NCBI GenBank assembly: GCA_002478225.1
Contig: DLMV01000049.1
Span: 41,276 to 59,957 of the forward strand
DNA from: Deltaproteobacteria bacterium UBA7527
GTDB taxonomy: Bacteria; Desulfobacterota; Syntrophorhabdia; Syntrophorhabdales; Syntrophorhabdaceae
Length of the DNA: 18,682 bases
Reading direction: 5' to 3'
Shown: positions 6,835 to 15,005 of the stretch, one piece after another
Layout: each line of letters begins with the position of its first letter
Position numbering within the stretch: the first letter of the stretch is position 1
Made by a program: the position numbers and the translations under genes
The notes under the pieces: model-generated
What the model was told of the DNA's origin: nothing
Database searches by the model: none
The model's input: the letters and a program-made list of their open reading frames with translations, nothing else

Positions 6835-8544
6835 CTAATGATCAAAATGGAAGTGCACCTTGCATTGTTCACCATTAACAGACGATTTAATGCTGTCTGC
6901 ATTCTTCGACATCAGAAAACTGGAGAGCGCTGGAAGAGGGTTTTCATCCTGAAGGAGTTCGGTCTCCGACGGCTGCTTTTCTGAAAATCTCATAGGCAAC
7001 CCTTTGTACGAGATGTATACATCGAGATTGAACTCATCAAATGTCGCACGTACTTTCAGGTTTTCCTTTGAAATCCCTGATCGCGCGACGGATTCCAGGA
7101 ATTCATTTATGACCGATGCCGCACGGTACACGACACCCCTCAAGGCACCCCATTGGGAACCGTGATGTTCCATGAAGGCAAATATCTTATCCGATGAATC
7201 CACGCCGGGCTTCAGCTCTATCTCAGCAGATTTTGAGATACCGACACGGAGAAAAAGGTTCAGGATGATCGCGCATACGGTAGCTAAGGACAGGGACGAG
7301 CTGAAAAAGGGCTGGATCCATGGATGAGTATGTTTAAATAACCCGGGTACGAGATCGACGCTCAGACCGAAGACAAGCGAAACACCTATTACAAAGGTCT
7401 TTCTTGCGTCTATCATCCGCGATGTTATGATCTGGATGCCTGCAAGGATCATAAAGCTTGCGGCGAATATCAGGCTTGCACCCATCACAGGGGTTGGCAT
7501 GATGACAAAAATCGAGGCGAGCCTTGGAAAGAAGGCGCTGAATATCAATATGCCTCCAATCGAATAGGCTATTGTGCGACTCGTTGCACCCGTAGCAATG
7601 GATAGGCCTACGTTACTCGAAGAAACGGATTGTCCTAATGAACCGGTAAGCCCGGAGATCAGGTTGCCGACAGCGCTTGCCAGGATCCCCCTGCCGATCG
7701 ACTTCATGTCAGGTCTTTTCCATTCAGCGTCATTAATCTTCTGACAGATAGTGAGGTCGCCCATTGTCTTAAGGGCCGAGGAGAGTGTGGCAACGAGGAA
7801 GGGTATAAGCAGCGCAACATTAAAAGAAAGCCCGTACTCACCGAAGGACGGTGTTTTAAATAAGGGCGTATTCAACAATTGCCCGATATGTTTTGCGGTA
7901 AGGACGCCCGTTAAAGACGCAGCAGCATACCCTACGGCCATGCCGATAAGAACGGAGTATAACCGCAGTTTTCCCTTGCCCCATACATTAAAGCCCATCA
8001 TTGCAATGAGGGTGATAAACCCGACCGCCACGGCAGCAGGGTTCGCCGCTGTGTTTATCCTGTCAATGCCCTGAAACCGCGTGACTGCAAGCGGTATGAT
8101 CTCAATCCCCACCATCATTACTATCGTACCGGTCACCTCTGCCGGGAAGACGGCGCGCAATCTGGGGACTATCCGGGAAAACAAGGCTTCGAATGCGCCG
8201 CCTATGGCTGTCATGCCGAAGATCAACGATAAACCTCCTGCCTTTCCGGCCAACAGGCTGGCAGACAGAAAGGCAGGTCCGTTTAACAACGGGCATAAAT
8301 AGCCGGACCCTATAAACCCTTTATTGAGGCCCTGCAGTATAGTTGCAACCCCGGTTGCAAACATGGCCGTGCTGATTAAGTTTCGGGCCTGATCGGGTGT
8401 TCCGCCGATCGCATCGACTATGACAACCGGAAAAATAAAGGCAATAGCGAGAATGAAGATATGCTGGAATCCAAGCAGAAGGAGAGAGCCGATCCCGGGG
8501 CTTTCATCCACGCCATATATTAGATTTGCCGGTTTTTTCGCCAT
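6835..8544 (-). CDS. NCS2 family uracil/xanthine permease with C-terminal cytosolic extension
   Basis: This protein has 569 residues. Residues 20-440 form a membrane domain of about 14 segments with nucleobase-cation symporter-2 features: a GFQHIFILAIAFIFPVVIVDAIGG start, the ALKTMGDLTICQKINDAEW segment, and SGLTGSLGQSVSSSNVGLSIATGATSR, which corresponds to the conserved transport-site region. NCS2 proteins import uracil, xanthine or uric acid with protons. Typical members end near 430-470 residues. Here about 128 further soluble residues follow (from about 442), with an amphipathic helix AASVINEFLESV, a beta-like stretch FDEFNLDVYISYKG, and a C-terminus HFHFDH. By eye this recalls a degenerate GHKL/HATPase-type fold, but that is inference. 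No strong ribosome-binding site precedes the ATG. The gene is isolated and convergent with the CoA-transferase. Confidence 0.87.
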   Translation of the reverse strand: MAKKPANLIYGVDESPGIGSLLLLGFQHIFILAIAFIFPVVIVDAIGGTPDQARNLISTAMFATGVATILQGLNKGFIGSGYLCPLLNGPAFLSASLLAGKAGGLSLIFGMTAIGGAFEALFSRIVPRLRAVFPAEVTGTIVMMVGIEIIPLAVTRFQGIDRINTAANPAAVAVGFITLIAMMGFNVWGKGKLRLYSVLIGMAVGYAAASLTGVLTAKHIGQLLNTPLFKTPSFGEYGLSFNVALLIPFLVATLSSALKTMGDLTICQKINDAEWKRPDMKSIGRGILASAVGNLISGLTGSLGQSVSSSNVGLSIATGATSRTIAYSIGGILIFSAFFPRLASIFVIMPTPVMGASLIFAASFMILAGIQIITSRMIDARKTFVIGVSLVFGLSVDLVPGLFKHTHPWIQPFFSSSLSLATVCAIILNLFLRVGISKSAEIELKPGVDSSDKIFAFMEHHGSQWGALRGVVYRAASVINEFLESVARSGISKENLKVRATFDEFNLDVYISYKGLPMRFSEKQPSETELLQDENPLPALSSFLMSKNADSIKSSVNGEQCKVHFHFDH

Positions 8545-8637
8545 AATATGTAAGGTAAGATTGGGGAATCCTTATCAGTGGCGCCATCCTCCACCGGTTT
8601 GGTCCTTCCTCTCCCGGCTGGGTGATGACCCCGGTCC

Positions 8638-9075
8638 TTAGATGATGTGCTCGATCCGGACATTGCCCCATTTGTCCTTAAGGTACTCTGCCACAAGACG
8701 GCGGTGGCAATGGGCAGGCTTATCTTCGCTGCACAGAAGACAGGCATCTTCGAAGGATCTGCGGTCAAGCTTGTTCTCGACATTCCGTGCCTTCAGCAGA
8801 TCGATGAACTGGCGCTCATACAGACCCCAGTCGCCGTTGCGCTTCTTGTATTCGTCCATTATTTCCTGCGTGGGTGCAAGCTCAGGGAGGTGCACATAAT
8901 CGATATTGCAGATCGCCTTCAAAAAATAGCGGAGATCGTCGTGTTTGGTAAAGCCTGCCAGTTGCGAAACATTGTTCAGCCGAACGTCCACCAGTTTCCT
9001 GACGCCTGCGCGCTGCAGCTTCGTGAAAAAGGATTCGGCCGACTTCTTCGTAAAACCGATCGTAGATATCTTCAT
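8638..9075 (-). CDS. DUF488 family protein
   Basis: This small cytoplasmic protein (145 residues) has the family's usual length and motifs: TIGFTKKSAESFF at 5-17, the DVR motif at 30-32, and the paired LCSE (114-117) and CHRR (123-126) near the C-terminus. The conserved Asp, Arg, Cys and His residues suggest an enzymatic or nucleic-acid-related role, but the family has no established function. The ATG is preceded by AGAGG at a suitable distance. It lies between the permease and a 464-base gap that separates it from the pfkB end of the large - strand cluster, so it is probably transcribed on its own. Confidence 0.9.
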   Translation of the reverse strand: MKISTIGFTKKSAESFFTKLQRAGVRKLVDVRLNNVSQLAGFTKHDDLRYFLKAICNIDYVHLPELAPTQEIMDEYKKRNGDWGLYERQFIDLLKARNVENKLDRRSFEDACLLCSEDKPAHCHRRLVAEYLKDKWGNVRIEHII

Positions 9076-9136
9076 CGTGTACCTCTTTTAGTCAGCGGCT
9101 CAGGGTCCTGGCAGTATAGGCGATGTGCCCAATAAT

Positions 9137-9271
9137 TTAATACCTATCCCCCAGCCAAAAAATTCTTATCAGTTGATGTATCCCCAGATTAGCACGCCTT
9201 TTTTCAATCTTCCTCCAAAGGTCATAAAAATGCAATGAATTTTTGCAGGTGGCCAAATGCGCTTTGAGCAT
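9137..9271 (-). CDS. Unidentified small ORF (44 residues)
   Basis: On the - strand an ATG at 9269-9271 opens 44 codons to TAA at 9137-9139. The product is basic and aromatic (it contains LHFYDLWRKIEKRRANLG and ends IFWLGDRY). The frame stays open for ten codons upstream of the ATG. No Shine-Dalgarno sequence is evident and I do not recognise the protein. It could be a remnant of a longer gene, for example the last residues of a decayed mobile element, or chance. It is listed because the surrounding stretch has no other gene. Confidence 0.2.
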   Translation of the reverse strand: MLKAHLATCKNSLHFYDLWRKIEKRRANLGIHQLIRIFWLGDRY

Positions 9272-9341
9272 TTGTTCCCTGTGTCCCTTATAAGGCAGAA
9301 TTTAATAGTTTAATGGGCGTCCCTTTAAACTCTAAACAAAA

Positions 9342-9380
9342 ATATTACCCATTTTGCGCTATGCACGAAATGGGTAATAT
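9342..9380 (-). terminator. Long hairpin followed by T tract downstream of pfkB
   Basis: The arms atattacccattt (9342-9354) and aaatgggtaatat (9368-9380) are perfect 13-base inverted repeats. Five further inner positions pair with two mismatches around a three-base loop. On the - strand the hairpin is followed immediately by TTTTTGTTT, so it fits a rho-independent terminator for the cluster ending with pfkB, although it lies about 160 bases past the pfkB stop. Elsewhere in the 464-base gap 9076-9539, caaatgc (9254-9260) and gcatttg (9268-9274) form a smaller hairpin, and ggaac/gttcc at 9480-9484 and 9493-9497 another. No RNA gene is recognised. Confidence 0.5.
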
Positions 9381-9539
9381 AAAGGTGCAGTTTTCAAAGA
9401 TGGTGGAGAAATATTGCGCGCATGGTGTTCCGGCCGCACCGCTTGTTTTTTCAAGGGTTTGCACCTGATCGTGGGTGCTGGAACGAAAGAATGTTCCTGC
9501 TAAAACAATATTTGGGCACCAGCCCGTTGAAGTTTGGAT

Positions 9540-10457
9540 TTAGATCCTGCACTCCCCGAAGTTCATGCAGCCCTTGAATGCGGTGTAGCGCTCCCTGATC
9601 TCATTGTAGGCGAGCCGCTTGATCCTGTTGATGCTGAAATCCTCCACATTGAAGGAGGCCATCACGGTCCCCATCACGATCGCCTGCTTTATTGTTTCCG
9701 ACGATGCGTCGCCGATATTGGCAAGATAGCCCATGAAGCCGCCCGCGAAGGTATCGCCGGCGCCGGTGGGATCAAAGATGTCTTCCAGCGGAAATGCAGG
9801 CGCGAGGAAGACCTCATCCCTGTTCATCATGAAGACGCCGTACTCTCCCCGCTTCACCACAACGCAGGAGGGGCCCTGGTCGATGATCTTCCGTGCGCCC
9901 TTTACGAGATTGTGCTCTTTTGCTATCTCCCGGAGCTCCGCCTCGTTGATGACGAGCATGTGGACGCGCCTTATGACATCCATGAGTTGGTCGTACTTGT
10001 GCTCGATCCAGAAGTTCATCGTATCGAGGACAATGGCCGTCGGTGATCTTACCTGATCGATCACGTGCGCCTGGAGCTCGGGATCGATATTTGCGAGGAA
10101 CAGGAAATCAGCGTTGCGGAAGCCCTCGGGGACATGAGGCTTGTAGGTCTCGATCACATTGAGCTCGGTCTTAAGGGTGATGGCCTGGTTCAGATCATAG
10201 CCGTATTTGCCCTCCCACCGGAATGTCTTGCCCTCGTCAATGGCGAGGCCTGACATATCAACGTTTCTATCCTTTAGAAATTCTATATCGCTGAGCTTGA
10301 AATCCTTTCCGACAGCGGCCACTATGCCCACGTCGGCGAAGAAGCTCGCTGCATTGGTGAAATGGAGCGCAGAGCCGCCAAGGACATTCTCCGCCTTGCC
10401 GAAGGGCGTCTCTATCGAGTCGTATGCGACGGTGCCTGCGACGAGGAGCTTGATCAT
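9540..10457 (-). CDS. PfkB/ribokinase-family kinase, possible adenosine kinase
   Basis: This 305-residue kinase of the PfkB superfamily phosphorylates a sugar hydroxyl, often on a nucleoside, using ATP. The N-terminal substrate region has VLGGSALHFTNAASFF (25-40). The C-terminal signature DPTGAGDTFAGGF (229-241) carries the anion hole and catalytic base Asp235. VINEAELREI (169-178) is the usual post-substrate motif. Its ATG overlaps the ahcY stop by four bases, so the two are co-translated. S-adenosylhomocysteinase yields adenosine and its equilibrium favours synthesis unless products are removed, so an adenosine kinase role is a reasonable inference. The sequence itself shows only a ribokinase-like sugar kinase, and ribokinase or inosine/guanosine kinase activities are alternatives. 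Confidence 0.88.
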   Translation of the reverse strand: MIKLLVAGTVAYDSIETPFGKAENVLGGSALHFTNAASFFADVGIVAAVGKDFKLSDIEFLKDRNVDMSGLAIDEGKTFRWEGKYGYDLNQAITLKTELNVIETYKPHVPEGFRNADFLFLANIDPELQAHVIDQVRSPTAIVLDTMNFWIEHKYDQLMDVIRRVHMLVINEAELREIAKEHNLVKGARKIIDQGPSCVVVKRGEYGVFMMNRDEVFLAPAFPLEDIFDPTGAGDTFAGGFMGYLANIGDASSETIKQAIVMGTVMASFNVEDFSINRIKRLAYNEIRERYTAFKGCMNFGECRI

Positions 10458-11779
10458 GTTCCCATTTCCCAGGAAGCGAGGTATCTCTTCTGTTCTTCCG
10501 TCAGCTTGTCGATGGTGATCCCTGCCGATTGGAGCTTCAGCATGGCAACGTTCTTATCGATCTCCTGCGGCACGGAGTATACCTTCTTCTCGAGCTTCTT
10601 GCCATTTTTCCACATGAACTCCGAGCAGAGGGCCTGGTTTGCAAAGCTCATGTCCATGACGTCGGACGGATGGCCTTCCGCGCATGCGAGGTTGACAAGC
10701 CTGCCTTCCCCAAGGAGGAATATCTTCTTGCCGTCGGCGAGGGTATATTCATCGATGTGTCCTCGGATCTTCCTTTTCTTCGTCTTCATTGCCTCAAGCG
10801 CGTTGATATCTATCTCTACGTTGAAGTGACCAGAGTTCGCAACAACGGCCCCGTCCTTCATCTTCTTGAAGTGTTCCTGCCTGATGACGTTGATATCGCC
10901 GGTAGTGGTAACAAAGACATCGCCGAGGGGTGCGGCCTTCTCCATGGACATTACTTCGTAGCCGTCCATGTGCGCCTCGAGGGCCCTCAAAGGATCGACC
11001 TCCGTGACGATCATATGGGCGCCGAGGCCTTTTGCCCTCATGGAAACACCCTTGCCGCACCAGCCGTATCCTGCCAGGACAAATGTCGCGCCGGCAAAGA
11101 GGATATTGGTCGCGCGCAGGATGCCGTCAATCGTGCTCTGCCCTGTACCGTACCGGTTATCGAACATATGCTTTGTCTGTGCGTCGTTGACGGCAATGAC
11201 CGGGAAGCATAGAACTCCTTCCTTTTCCATGCTCTTCAAGCGTATAACGCCGGTTGTCGTCTCTTCCATGGAGCCAAGCACGCCGGCAACGAGCTTCTTC
11301 CTCTCCGCCATGGTCAGTCTCTTCACCCATTTCTTGATCACCGGATGGAGAGCGTCATAGCGCTCAAGTGCTATCATATGGAGCGCCCCGACAAGGTCGG
11401 CGCCGTCGTCCATGGTAATGTTCGGCATGAACGCAAGGGCCTTCATGATATGGGTGTAATACTGTTCATCGTTCTCTCCCTTGATAGAGAACGTGGGGAT
11501 CTTCATGTACTTCACGATCGCCGCCGCGACATCGTCCTGCGTGGAGAGCGGGTTCGACGCGCACAGCGCGACCTGCGCGCCGCCCTCCTTCAGCGTCCTC
11601 ACGAGGTTTGCCGTTTCGGTGGTGACGTGGAGGCAGCACGCGATCCTGACCCCTTTCAGGATCTTTTCTTTGGAGAATCTTTCGCGGATCTTTTTCAGAA
11701 CGGGCATTCTCCGCTCTGCCCATTCGATCCTTTCCATGCCCTGCTCGGCAAGTTTTATATCCCTGACATCATAATCCAT
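10454..11779 (-). CDS. ahcY: S-adenosylhomocysteinase
   Basis: This 441-residue cytoplasmic enzyme reversibly hydrolyses S-adenosylhomocysteine to adenosine and homocysteine with bound NAD, removing the product inhibitor of methyltransferases. Visible motifs are the substrate-domain HVTTETANLVRTL (51-63), EETTTGVIRL (172-181), the NDAQTKHMFDNRYGTGQS stretch (198-215) with the catalytic Lys and Asp, and the NAD-binding GYGWCGKGV (237-245). The end, YLASWEMGT, is that of the shorter archaeal/bacterial form and lacks the longer C-terminal Lys-Tyr tail of eukaryote-like enzymes. The start has GGAGGG about five bases upstream. It lies 114 bases after metK, and its stop overlaps the pfkB start, so metK, ahcY and pfkB form a methyl-cycle unit. 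Confidence 0.96.
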   Translation of the reverse strand: MDYDVRDIKLAEQGMERIEWAERRMPVLKKIRERFSKEKILKGVRIACCLHVTTETANLVRTLKEGGAQVALCASNPLSTQDDVAAAIVKYMKIPTFSIKGENDEQYYTHIMKALAFMPNITMDDGADLVGALHMIALERYDALHPVIKKWVKRLTMAERKKLVAGVLGSMEETTTGVIRLKSMEKEGVLCFPVIAVNDAQTKHMFDNRYGTGQSTIDGILRATNILFAGATFVLAGYGWCGKGVSMRAKGLGAHMIVTEVDPLRALEAHMDGYEVMSMEKAAPLGDVFVTTTGDINVIRQEHFKKMKDGAVVANSGHFNVEIDINALEAMKTKKRKIRGHIDEYTLADGKKIFLLGEGRLVNLACAEGHPSDVMDMSFANQALCSEFMWKNGKKLEKKVYSVPQEIDKNVAMLKLQSAGITIDKLTEEQKRYLASWEMGT

Positions 11780-11852
11780 TATACCCTCCGTATTAGCTCA
11801 TGGCCCATAGTTATTGAAGAAGCTATGATGACCCCGTTGAACTCTGTATTTA

Positions 11853-11880
11853 CTCCGAACTCTGAACGCCGAACTCGACG
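11853..11880. repeat. Degenerate heptamer run (cgccgaa class) between metK and ahcY
   Basis: Four consecutive 7-base units, ctccgaa (11853-11859), ctctgaa, cgccgaa (11867-11873) and ctcgacg, fill the spacer between metK and ahcY. Traces of further units lie at about 11835-11848. The unit cgccgaa is identical to that repeated three times inside the glycosyltransferase gene at 4004-4024. Confidence 0.65.
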
Positions 11881-11893
11881 GCGTTAGCCGTCG
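11876..11893 (-). other. Short perfect hairpin directly after the metK stop
   Basis: The arms cgacggc (11876-11882) and gccgtcg (11887-11893) flank a four-base loop and abut the metK stop codon on the - strand. No T tract follows, so it is not a standard intrinsic terminator. It may protect the 3' end of the message, attenuate transcription into ahcY, or simply be part of the repeat run it overlaps. Confidence 0.4.
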
Positions 11894-13057
11894 TTAGATC
11901 CCCGCCCTCTTCCTGATCTCTTCGACCATATCGAGGCGTTCCCATGTAAACCCCGGTTCACTCCGCCCGAAATGGCCGCCGCATGCCGTCCGGTTATAGA
12001 TAGGCTTAAGGAGGTCGAGCCTCTCTATGATCTTCCTTGGCCTCAGATCGAAGAGCTCGTTCACGATCTCGGCTATCCTGTCCGGCGGTATCTTCGATGT
12101 GCCCTGGGTGTCGACCATGACGGAAACGGGTTTTGCCACGCCTATCGTATAGGCGATCTGGATCTCGATCCTTTTGGCAAGTCCCGCGGCAACGAGGTTC
12201 TTCGCGATGTAACGCGCCATATATGAGCTGCTCCTGTCTACTTTGGACGGATCTTTCCCGGAAAAGGCGCCTCCGCCGTGGCTGCTCATGCCGCCATAGG
12301 TATCGACGATGATCTTTCTTCCCGTCATCCCGCAGTCGCCTTTCGGTCCCCCCACAACGAACCTGCCCGTGGAGTTGATAAAGAATTTCGTGTTCTTGTC
12401 CATCATCTCCGGCGGTATTACCTTCTTAATGACCTCTTCGGCGATCCCTTCCCGGACGGTCTCTATCGTTGCATCGGGGTTGTGCTGGGCGGCTATGACG
12501 ACAGCGTCAACGCGTACAGGTTTCTTGTCTATATACTCAATGGTAACCTGGCTTTTTCCGTCCGGACGAAGGAATTTGAGCGTATTGCCCTTCCTTGCTT
12601 CAGCGAGCCTTTTCACCAGCTTGTGAGCATACATGATCGGCATGGGCATGAATTCAGGCGTTTCATCGCAGGCATAACCGAACATGATGCCCTGGTCCCC
12701 GGCGCCCTGTTCGTGATCGCCGGACTCATTGACGCCCATTGCGATATCAGGCGACTGCTCATCGATCGTGGTAAGCACTGCGCAGGTCTCCCAGTCGAAA
12801 CCCATCGAAGAATCGTTATACCCGATCCCCTTCACGGTCTGCCTGACCACATCAGGTATGTTGACATAGCAGTCCGTTGTGATCTCTCCGCCAACAAGCA
12901 CAAGGCCCGTGGTGACGTATGTTTCACAGGCTACCCTTGCCTTCGTGTCCTTCGCGATAATTTCGTCAAGTACAGCGTCAGAGATCTGGTCTGCGACCTT
13001 ATCCGGATGTCCTTCAGTGACAGATTCTGAGGAAAAAAGATACCTTGTCATTCCCAT
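11894..13057 (-). CDS. metK: S-adenosylmethionine synthetase
   Basis: This 387-residue enzyme makes SAM from methionine and ATP with release of phosphate and pyrophosphate. All family motifs are present: the N-terminal FSSESVTEGHPDK (8-20), GAGDQGIMFGYACDE (118-132), the catalytic-loop region around PDGKSQVTIEY, and the glycine-rich GGGAFSGKDPSKVDRS (261-276). GGAGG seven bases before the first ATG supports this start, although a second ATG two codons later is also possible. It follows ptsI by 163 bases and precedes ahcY, supplying the methyl donor whose by-product ahcY recycles. No SAM riboswitch is recognisable upstream. A 9-base-arm hairpin and a heptamer run lie there instead. Confidence 0.98.
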   Translation of the reverse strand: MGMTRYLFSSESVTEGHPDKVADQISDAVLDEIIAKDTKARVACETYVTTGLVLVGGEITTDCYVNIPDVVRQTVKGIGYNDSSMGFDWETCAVLTTIDEQSPDIAMGVNESGDHEQGAGDQGIMFGYACDETPEFMPMPIMYAHKLVKRLAEARKGNTLKFLRPDGKSQVTIEYIDKKPVRVDAVVIAAQHNPDATIETVREGIAEEVIKKVIPPEMMDKNTKFFINSTGRFVVGGPKGDCGMTGRKIIVDTYGGMSSHGGGAFSGKDPSKVDRSSSYMARYIAKNLVAAGLAKRIEIQIAYTIGVAKPVSVMVDTQGTSKIPPDRIAEIVNELFDLRPRKIIERLDLLKPIYNRTACGGHFGRSEPGFTWERLDMVEEIRKRAGI

Positions 13058-13079
13058 TGTGCTACCTCCTATATAGGCT

Positions 13080-13107
13080 GTCAGTTATCGGTTATCAGCA
13101 ATAAACG
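13080..13107. repeat. Four heptamer units of the RTCAGCN class upstream of metK
   Basis: Units gtcagtt (13080-13086), atcggtt, atcagca (13094-13100) and ataaacg (13101-13107) lie in unbroken 7-base phase just upstream of the metK ribosome-binding site. They are related to the runs at 3239-3273 and 18654-18681. Confidence 0.6.
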
Positions 13108-13124
13108 CAAAAACCCGTTTATTG
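13099..13124 (-). promoter_or_regulatory. Hairpin in the metK leader
   Basis: The perfect 9-base arms caataaacg (13099-13107) and cgtttattg (13116-13124) enclose an eight-base loop, centred about 55 bases before the metK start. The left arm reuses the last heptamer of the neighbouring repeat run. It could be a leader hairpin controlling metK or a weak terminator after ptsI. On the - strand no T tract follows it, which argues against simple termination. No known riboswitch class was recognised. Confidence 0.35.
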
Positions 13125-13220
13125 TACTGATTATTTTCCGGGAAATCTATAATAAATGTTAGCCGGCAGAGCCCCGCGCATCCGCCGGCGGACGCCCGGT
13201 CGTGAGCCTGCTATTTTATT

Positions 13221-15005
13221 CTACCCTTCATGGTGCGCAGCAAAATCATTGGGAAATATCTGCGCCATCTCATTCCTCAAAAACTGTTCTCCCTCTTTCG
13301 CCGTGTCCTTTTTCATGATCTCTTCAACGAGCTCCCTGCAGTAGCTCTGGTCAATGCCCCTGATGACCTTTTTTATCCTTGGGATCGCATAAGGGTTCAT
13401 GCTCACCTCGTCGAGCCCCAGCCCCAGCATGATCGGCACATAAAGGGGCTCTCCGGCCATCTCGCCGCACAGGGCGATCTCTATCTTGTTGGCGTGGGCA
13501 TCGTCAACTGCCCGCTTTATCATCTTCAGCACCGAAGGGTGCAGGGGTTCATAAAGGTATGAAACATACTCGTTTACCCTGTCTATGGCAAGGGTATACT
13601 GAATGAGATCGTTGGTGCCGACGCTGAAAAAATCTACCTCTTCGGCAAGCTTATCGCTGATCATGCACGCGGAGGGCACCTCGATCATGATGCCGATCTT
13701 TATGTCCTTGTTGAAATGGATCCGCTTGTGGCTCAGTTCGGCCATGCATTCAGCTATTATCGATTTTGCCTTTCTCACTTCATCAATACCGGAGACCATC
13801 GGGATCAAAATCCTTAACGGTCCATAGACGCTTGCCCTTAAGATCCCCATGAGCTGGGCTCTGAATATTGAAAGCTCTTTGATGCACAAACGTATCGCCC
13901 GGAGCCCCATTGCGGGGTTCATCTCTTGCGGCATGTCAATATCAGAGACGAACTTGTCGCCGCCTATATCAAGCGTTCGTATGGTGATATACTGCAGGGA
14001 CTTGTTCTCCGCCAGCTTCCTGTAAATATGATAATGGTCCATCTCTGTGGGAAGGGTCTTTCGCGAGAGGTAGATATACTCCGTCCTGTATAGCCCTATG
14101 CCAAGAGCGCCGTATTTTTCAACGATATCCATCTCGGCAAGCAGCTCGATGTTTGCCCCTACCTTTAGCCTGAAGCCGTCTTTTGTTTCGGGTTTCAGTT
14201 TGGCTATCCGGAGAAACTCTTTCTTCTGGCTTCTAAGGTGTATCTGCTTGATGAGATAATCCTTCTGGACCTGTCTTGAGGGATTGATGATGACGACCCC
14301 TTCATCCCCATCAATGATGATCGTATCATTGTTTTTGACAAGACTTGTGATATTCCCGACACCTACCACTGCAGGTATTTCCAGTGCGCGCGCCACTATG
14401 GAGGTGTGGGACGTCCTGCCGCCGACATCAGTGACAAAACCGGAGATGCTGTTGAGGTTCAACTGGATCGTATCGGCAGGCGACAGGTCATGGGCAACAA
14501 TGATCGATTTGCCTTTCATGCTTTTACTGTCAATGCCGGACTTCTTGCCCTTTACCATGATCCTCACAAGCCGCTCATAGATATATTTGAGGTCCTGGCC
14601 CCTTTCTCTCAGGTACGAATCCTCGATCTTGTCGAAACTTGCGAGGTATTTTGATATGACGATATCGAGCGCCCATTCTGCATTGATCTTTTCTTTCCTT
14701 ATGACATCGACCACTTCATTGACAAAAAAGTCGTCCTGGATGATCAATATATGGGTATCGATGATAAAAGCATGCTTCCTTACTTCGTCGTCCGGAATGG
14801 TTTCTTTGATGCCGTTAAGTTCGTCGATTGCCGTATGTATGGCGTTTTTGAACTTATTGGTTTCCCTCTCAACATGCTCTTCTCTGATAGAAAGTTTGCT
14901 GATCGGGATCCTTCCGCGTTCAAGGAGATAGACCTTTCCTGTAGTAATGCCCGATGAGACCCCGGTTCCCTTGAGAACCTTATTGGTAAACAGCTCTTCC
15001 ATCAT
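13221..15005 (-). CDS. ptsI: PTS enzyme I (phosphoenolpyruvate-protein phosphotransferase)
   Basis: This 594-residue enzyme I autophosphorylates from phosphoenolpyruvate and passes phosphate to HPr. The N-terminal domain carries the phosphohistidine motif GGRTSHTSIVARALEIPAVVG with His200. The C-terminal PEP-binding barrel shows IEVPSACMISDKL, FFSVGTNDLIQYTLAIDR, LHPSVLKMI and ALCGEMAGEP with the conserved Cys. Its ATG overlaps the HPr stop by four bases, so the two are translated together. It is the last PTS gene of the cluster, and metK follows after 163 bases. With no EIIB or EIIC in view, its phosphate probably feeds regulatory EIIA proteins rather than sugar uptake. Confidence 0.97.
   Translation of the reverse strand: MMEELFTNKVLKGTGVSSGITTGKVYLLERGRIPISKLSIREEHVERETNKFKNAIHTAIDELNGIKETIPDDEVRKHAFIIDTHILIIQDDFFVNEVVDVIRKEKINAEWALDIVISKYLASFDKIEDSYLRERGQDLKYIYERLVRIMVKGKKSGIDSKSMKGKSIIVAHDLSPADTIQLNLNSISGFVTDVGGRTSHTSIVARALEIPAVVGVGNITSLVKNNDTIIIDGDEGVVIINPSRQVQKDYLIKQIHLRSQKKEFLRIAKLKPETKDGFRLKVGANIELLAEMDIVEKYGALGIGLYRTEYIYLSRKTLPTEMDHYHIYRKLAENKSLQYITIRTLDIGGDKFVSDIDMPQEMNPAMGLRAIRLCIKELSIFRAQLMGILRASVYGPLRILIPMVSGIDEVRKAKSIIAECMAELSHKRIHFNKDIKIGIMIEVPSACMISDKLAEEVDFFSVGTNDLIQYTLAIDRVNEYVSYLYEPLHPSVLKMIKRAVDDAHANKIEIALCGEMAGEPLYVPIMLGLGLDEVSMNPYAIPRIKKVIRGIDQSYCRELVEEIMKKDTAKEGEQFLRNEMAQIFPNDFAAHHEG

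Noticed and set aside
9361..9468. Small + strand ORF starting MHEMGNIKVQF (35 residues)
   Set aside because: Its ATG lies in the loop of the long palindrome, there is no ribosome-binding site, and the composition is unremarkable.
10529..11212. Long + strand ORF of 227 codons opposite ahcY
   Set aside because: It is antisense to a clearly identified ahcY gene, has no family motifs and follows from the codon bias of the real gene.
11780..11893. SAH riboswitch upstream of ahcY
   Set aside because: The spacer is occupied by a heptamer run and a short hairpin, and the conserved SAH riboswitch core was not found.
12278..13030. Long + strand ORF of 250 codons opposite metK
   Set aside because: It is a shadow of metK with no recognisable domain and no ribosome-binding site.
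13058..13220. SAM riboswitch upstream of metK
   Set aside because: The spacer between ptsI and metK shows a simple hairpin and a GC-rich palindrome (tccgccggcgga) but none of the conserved core elements of known SAM riboswitches that I could recognise.
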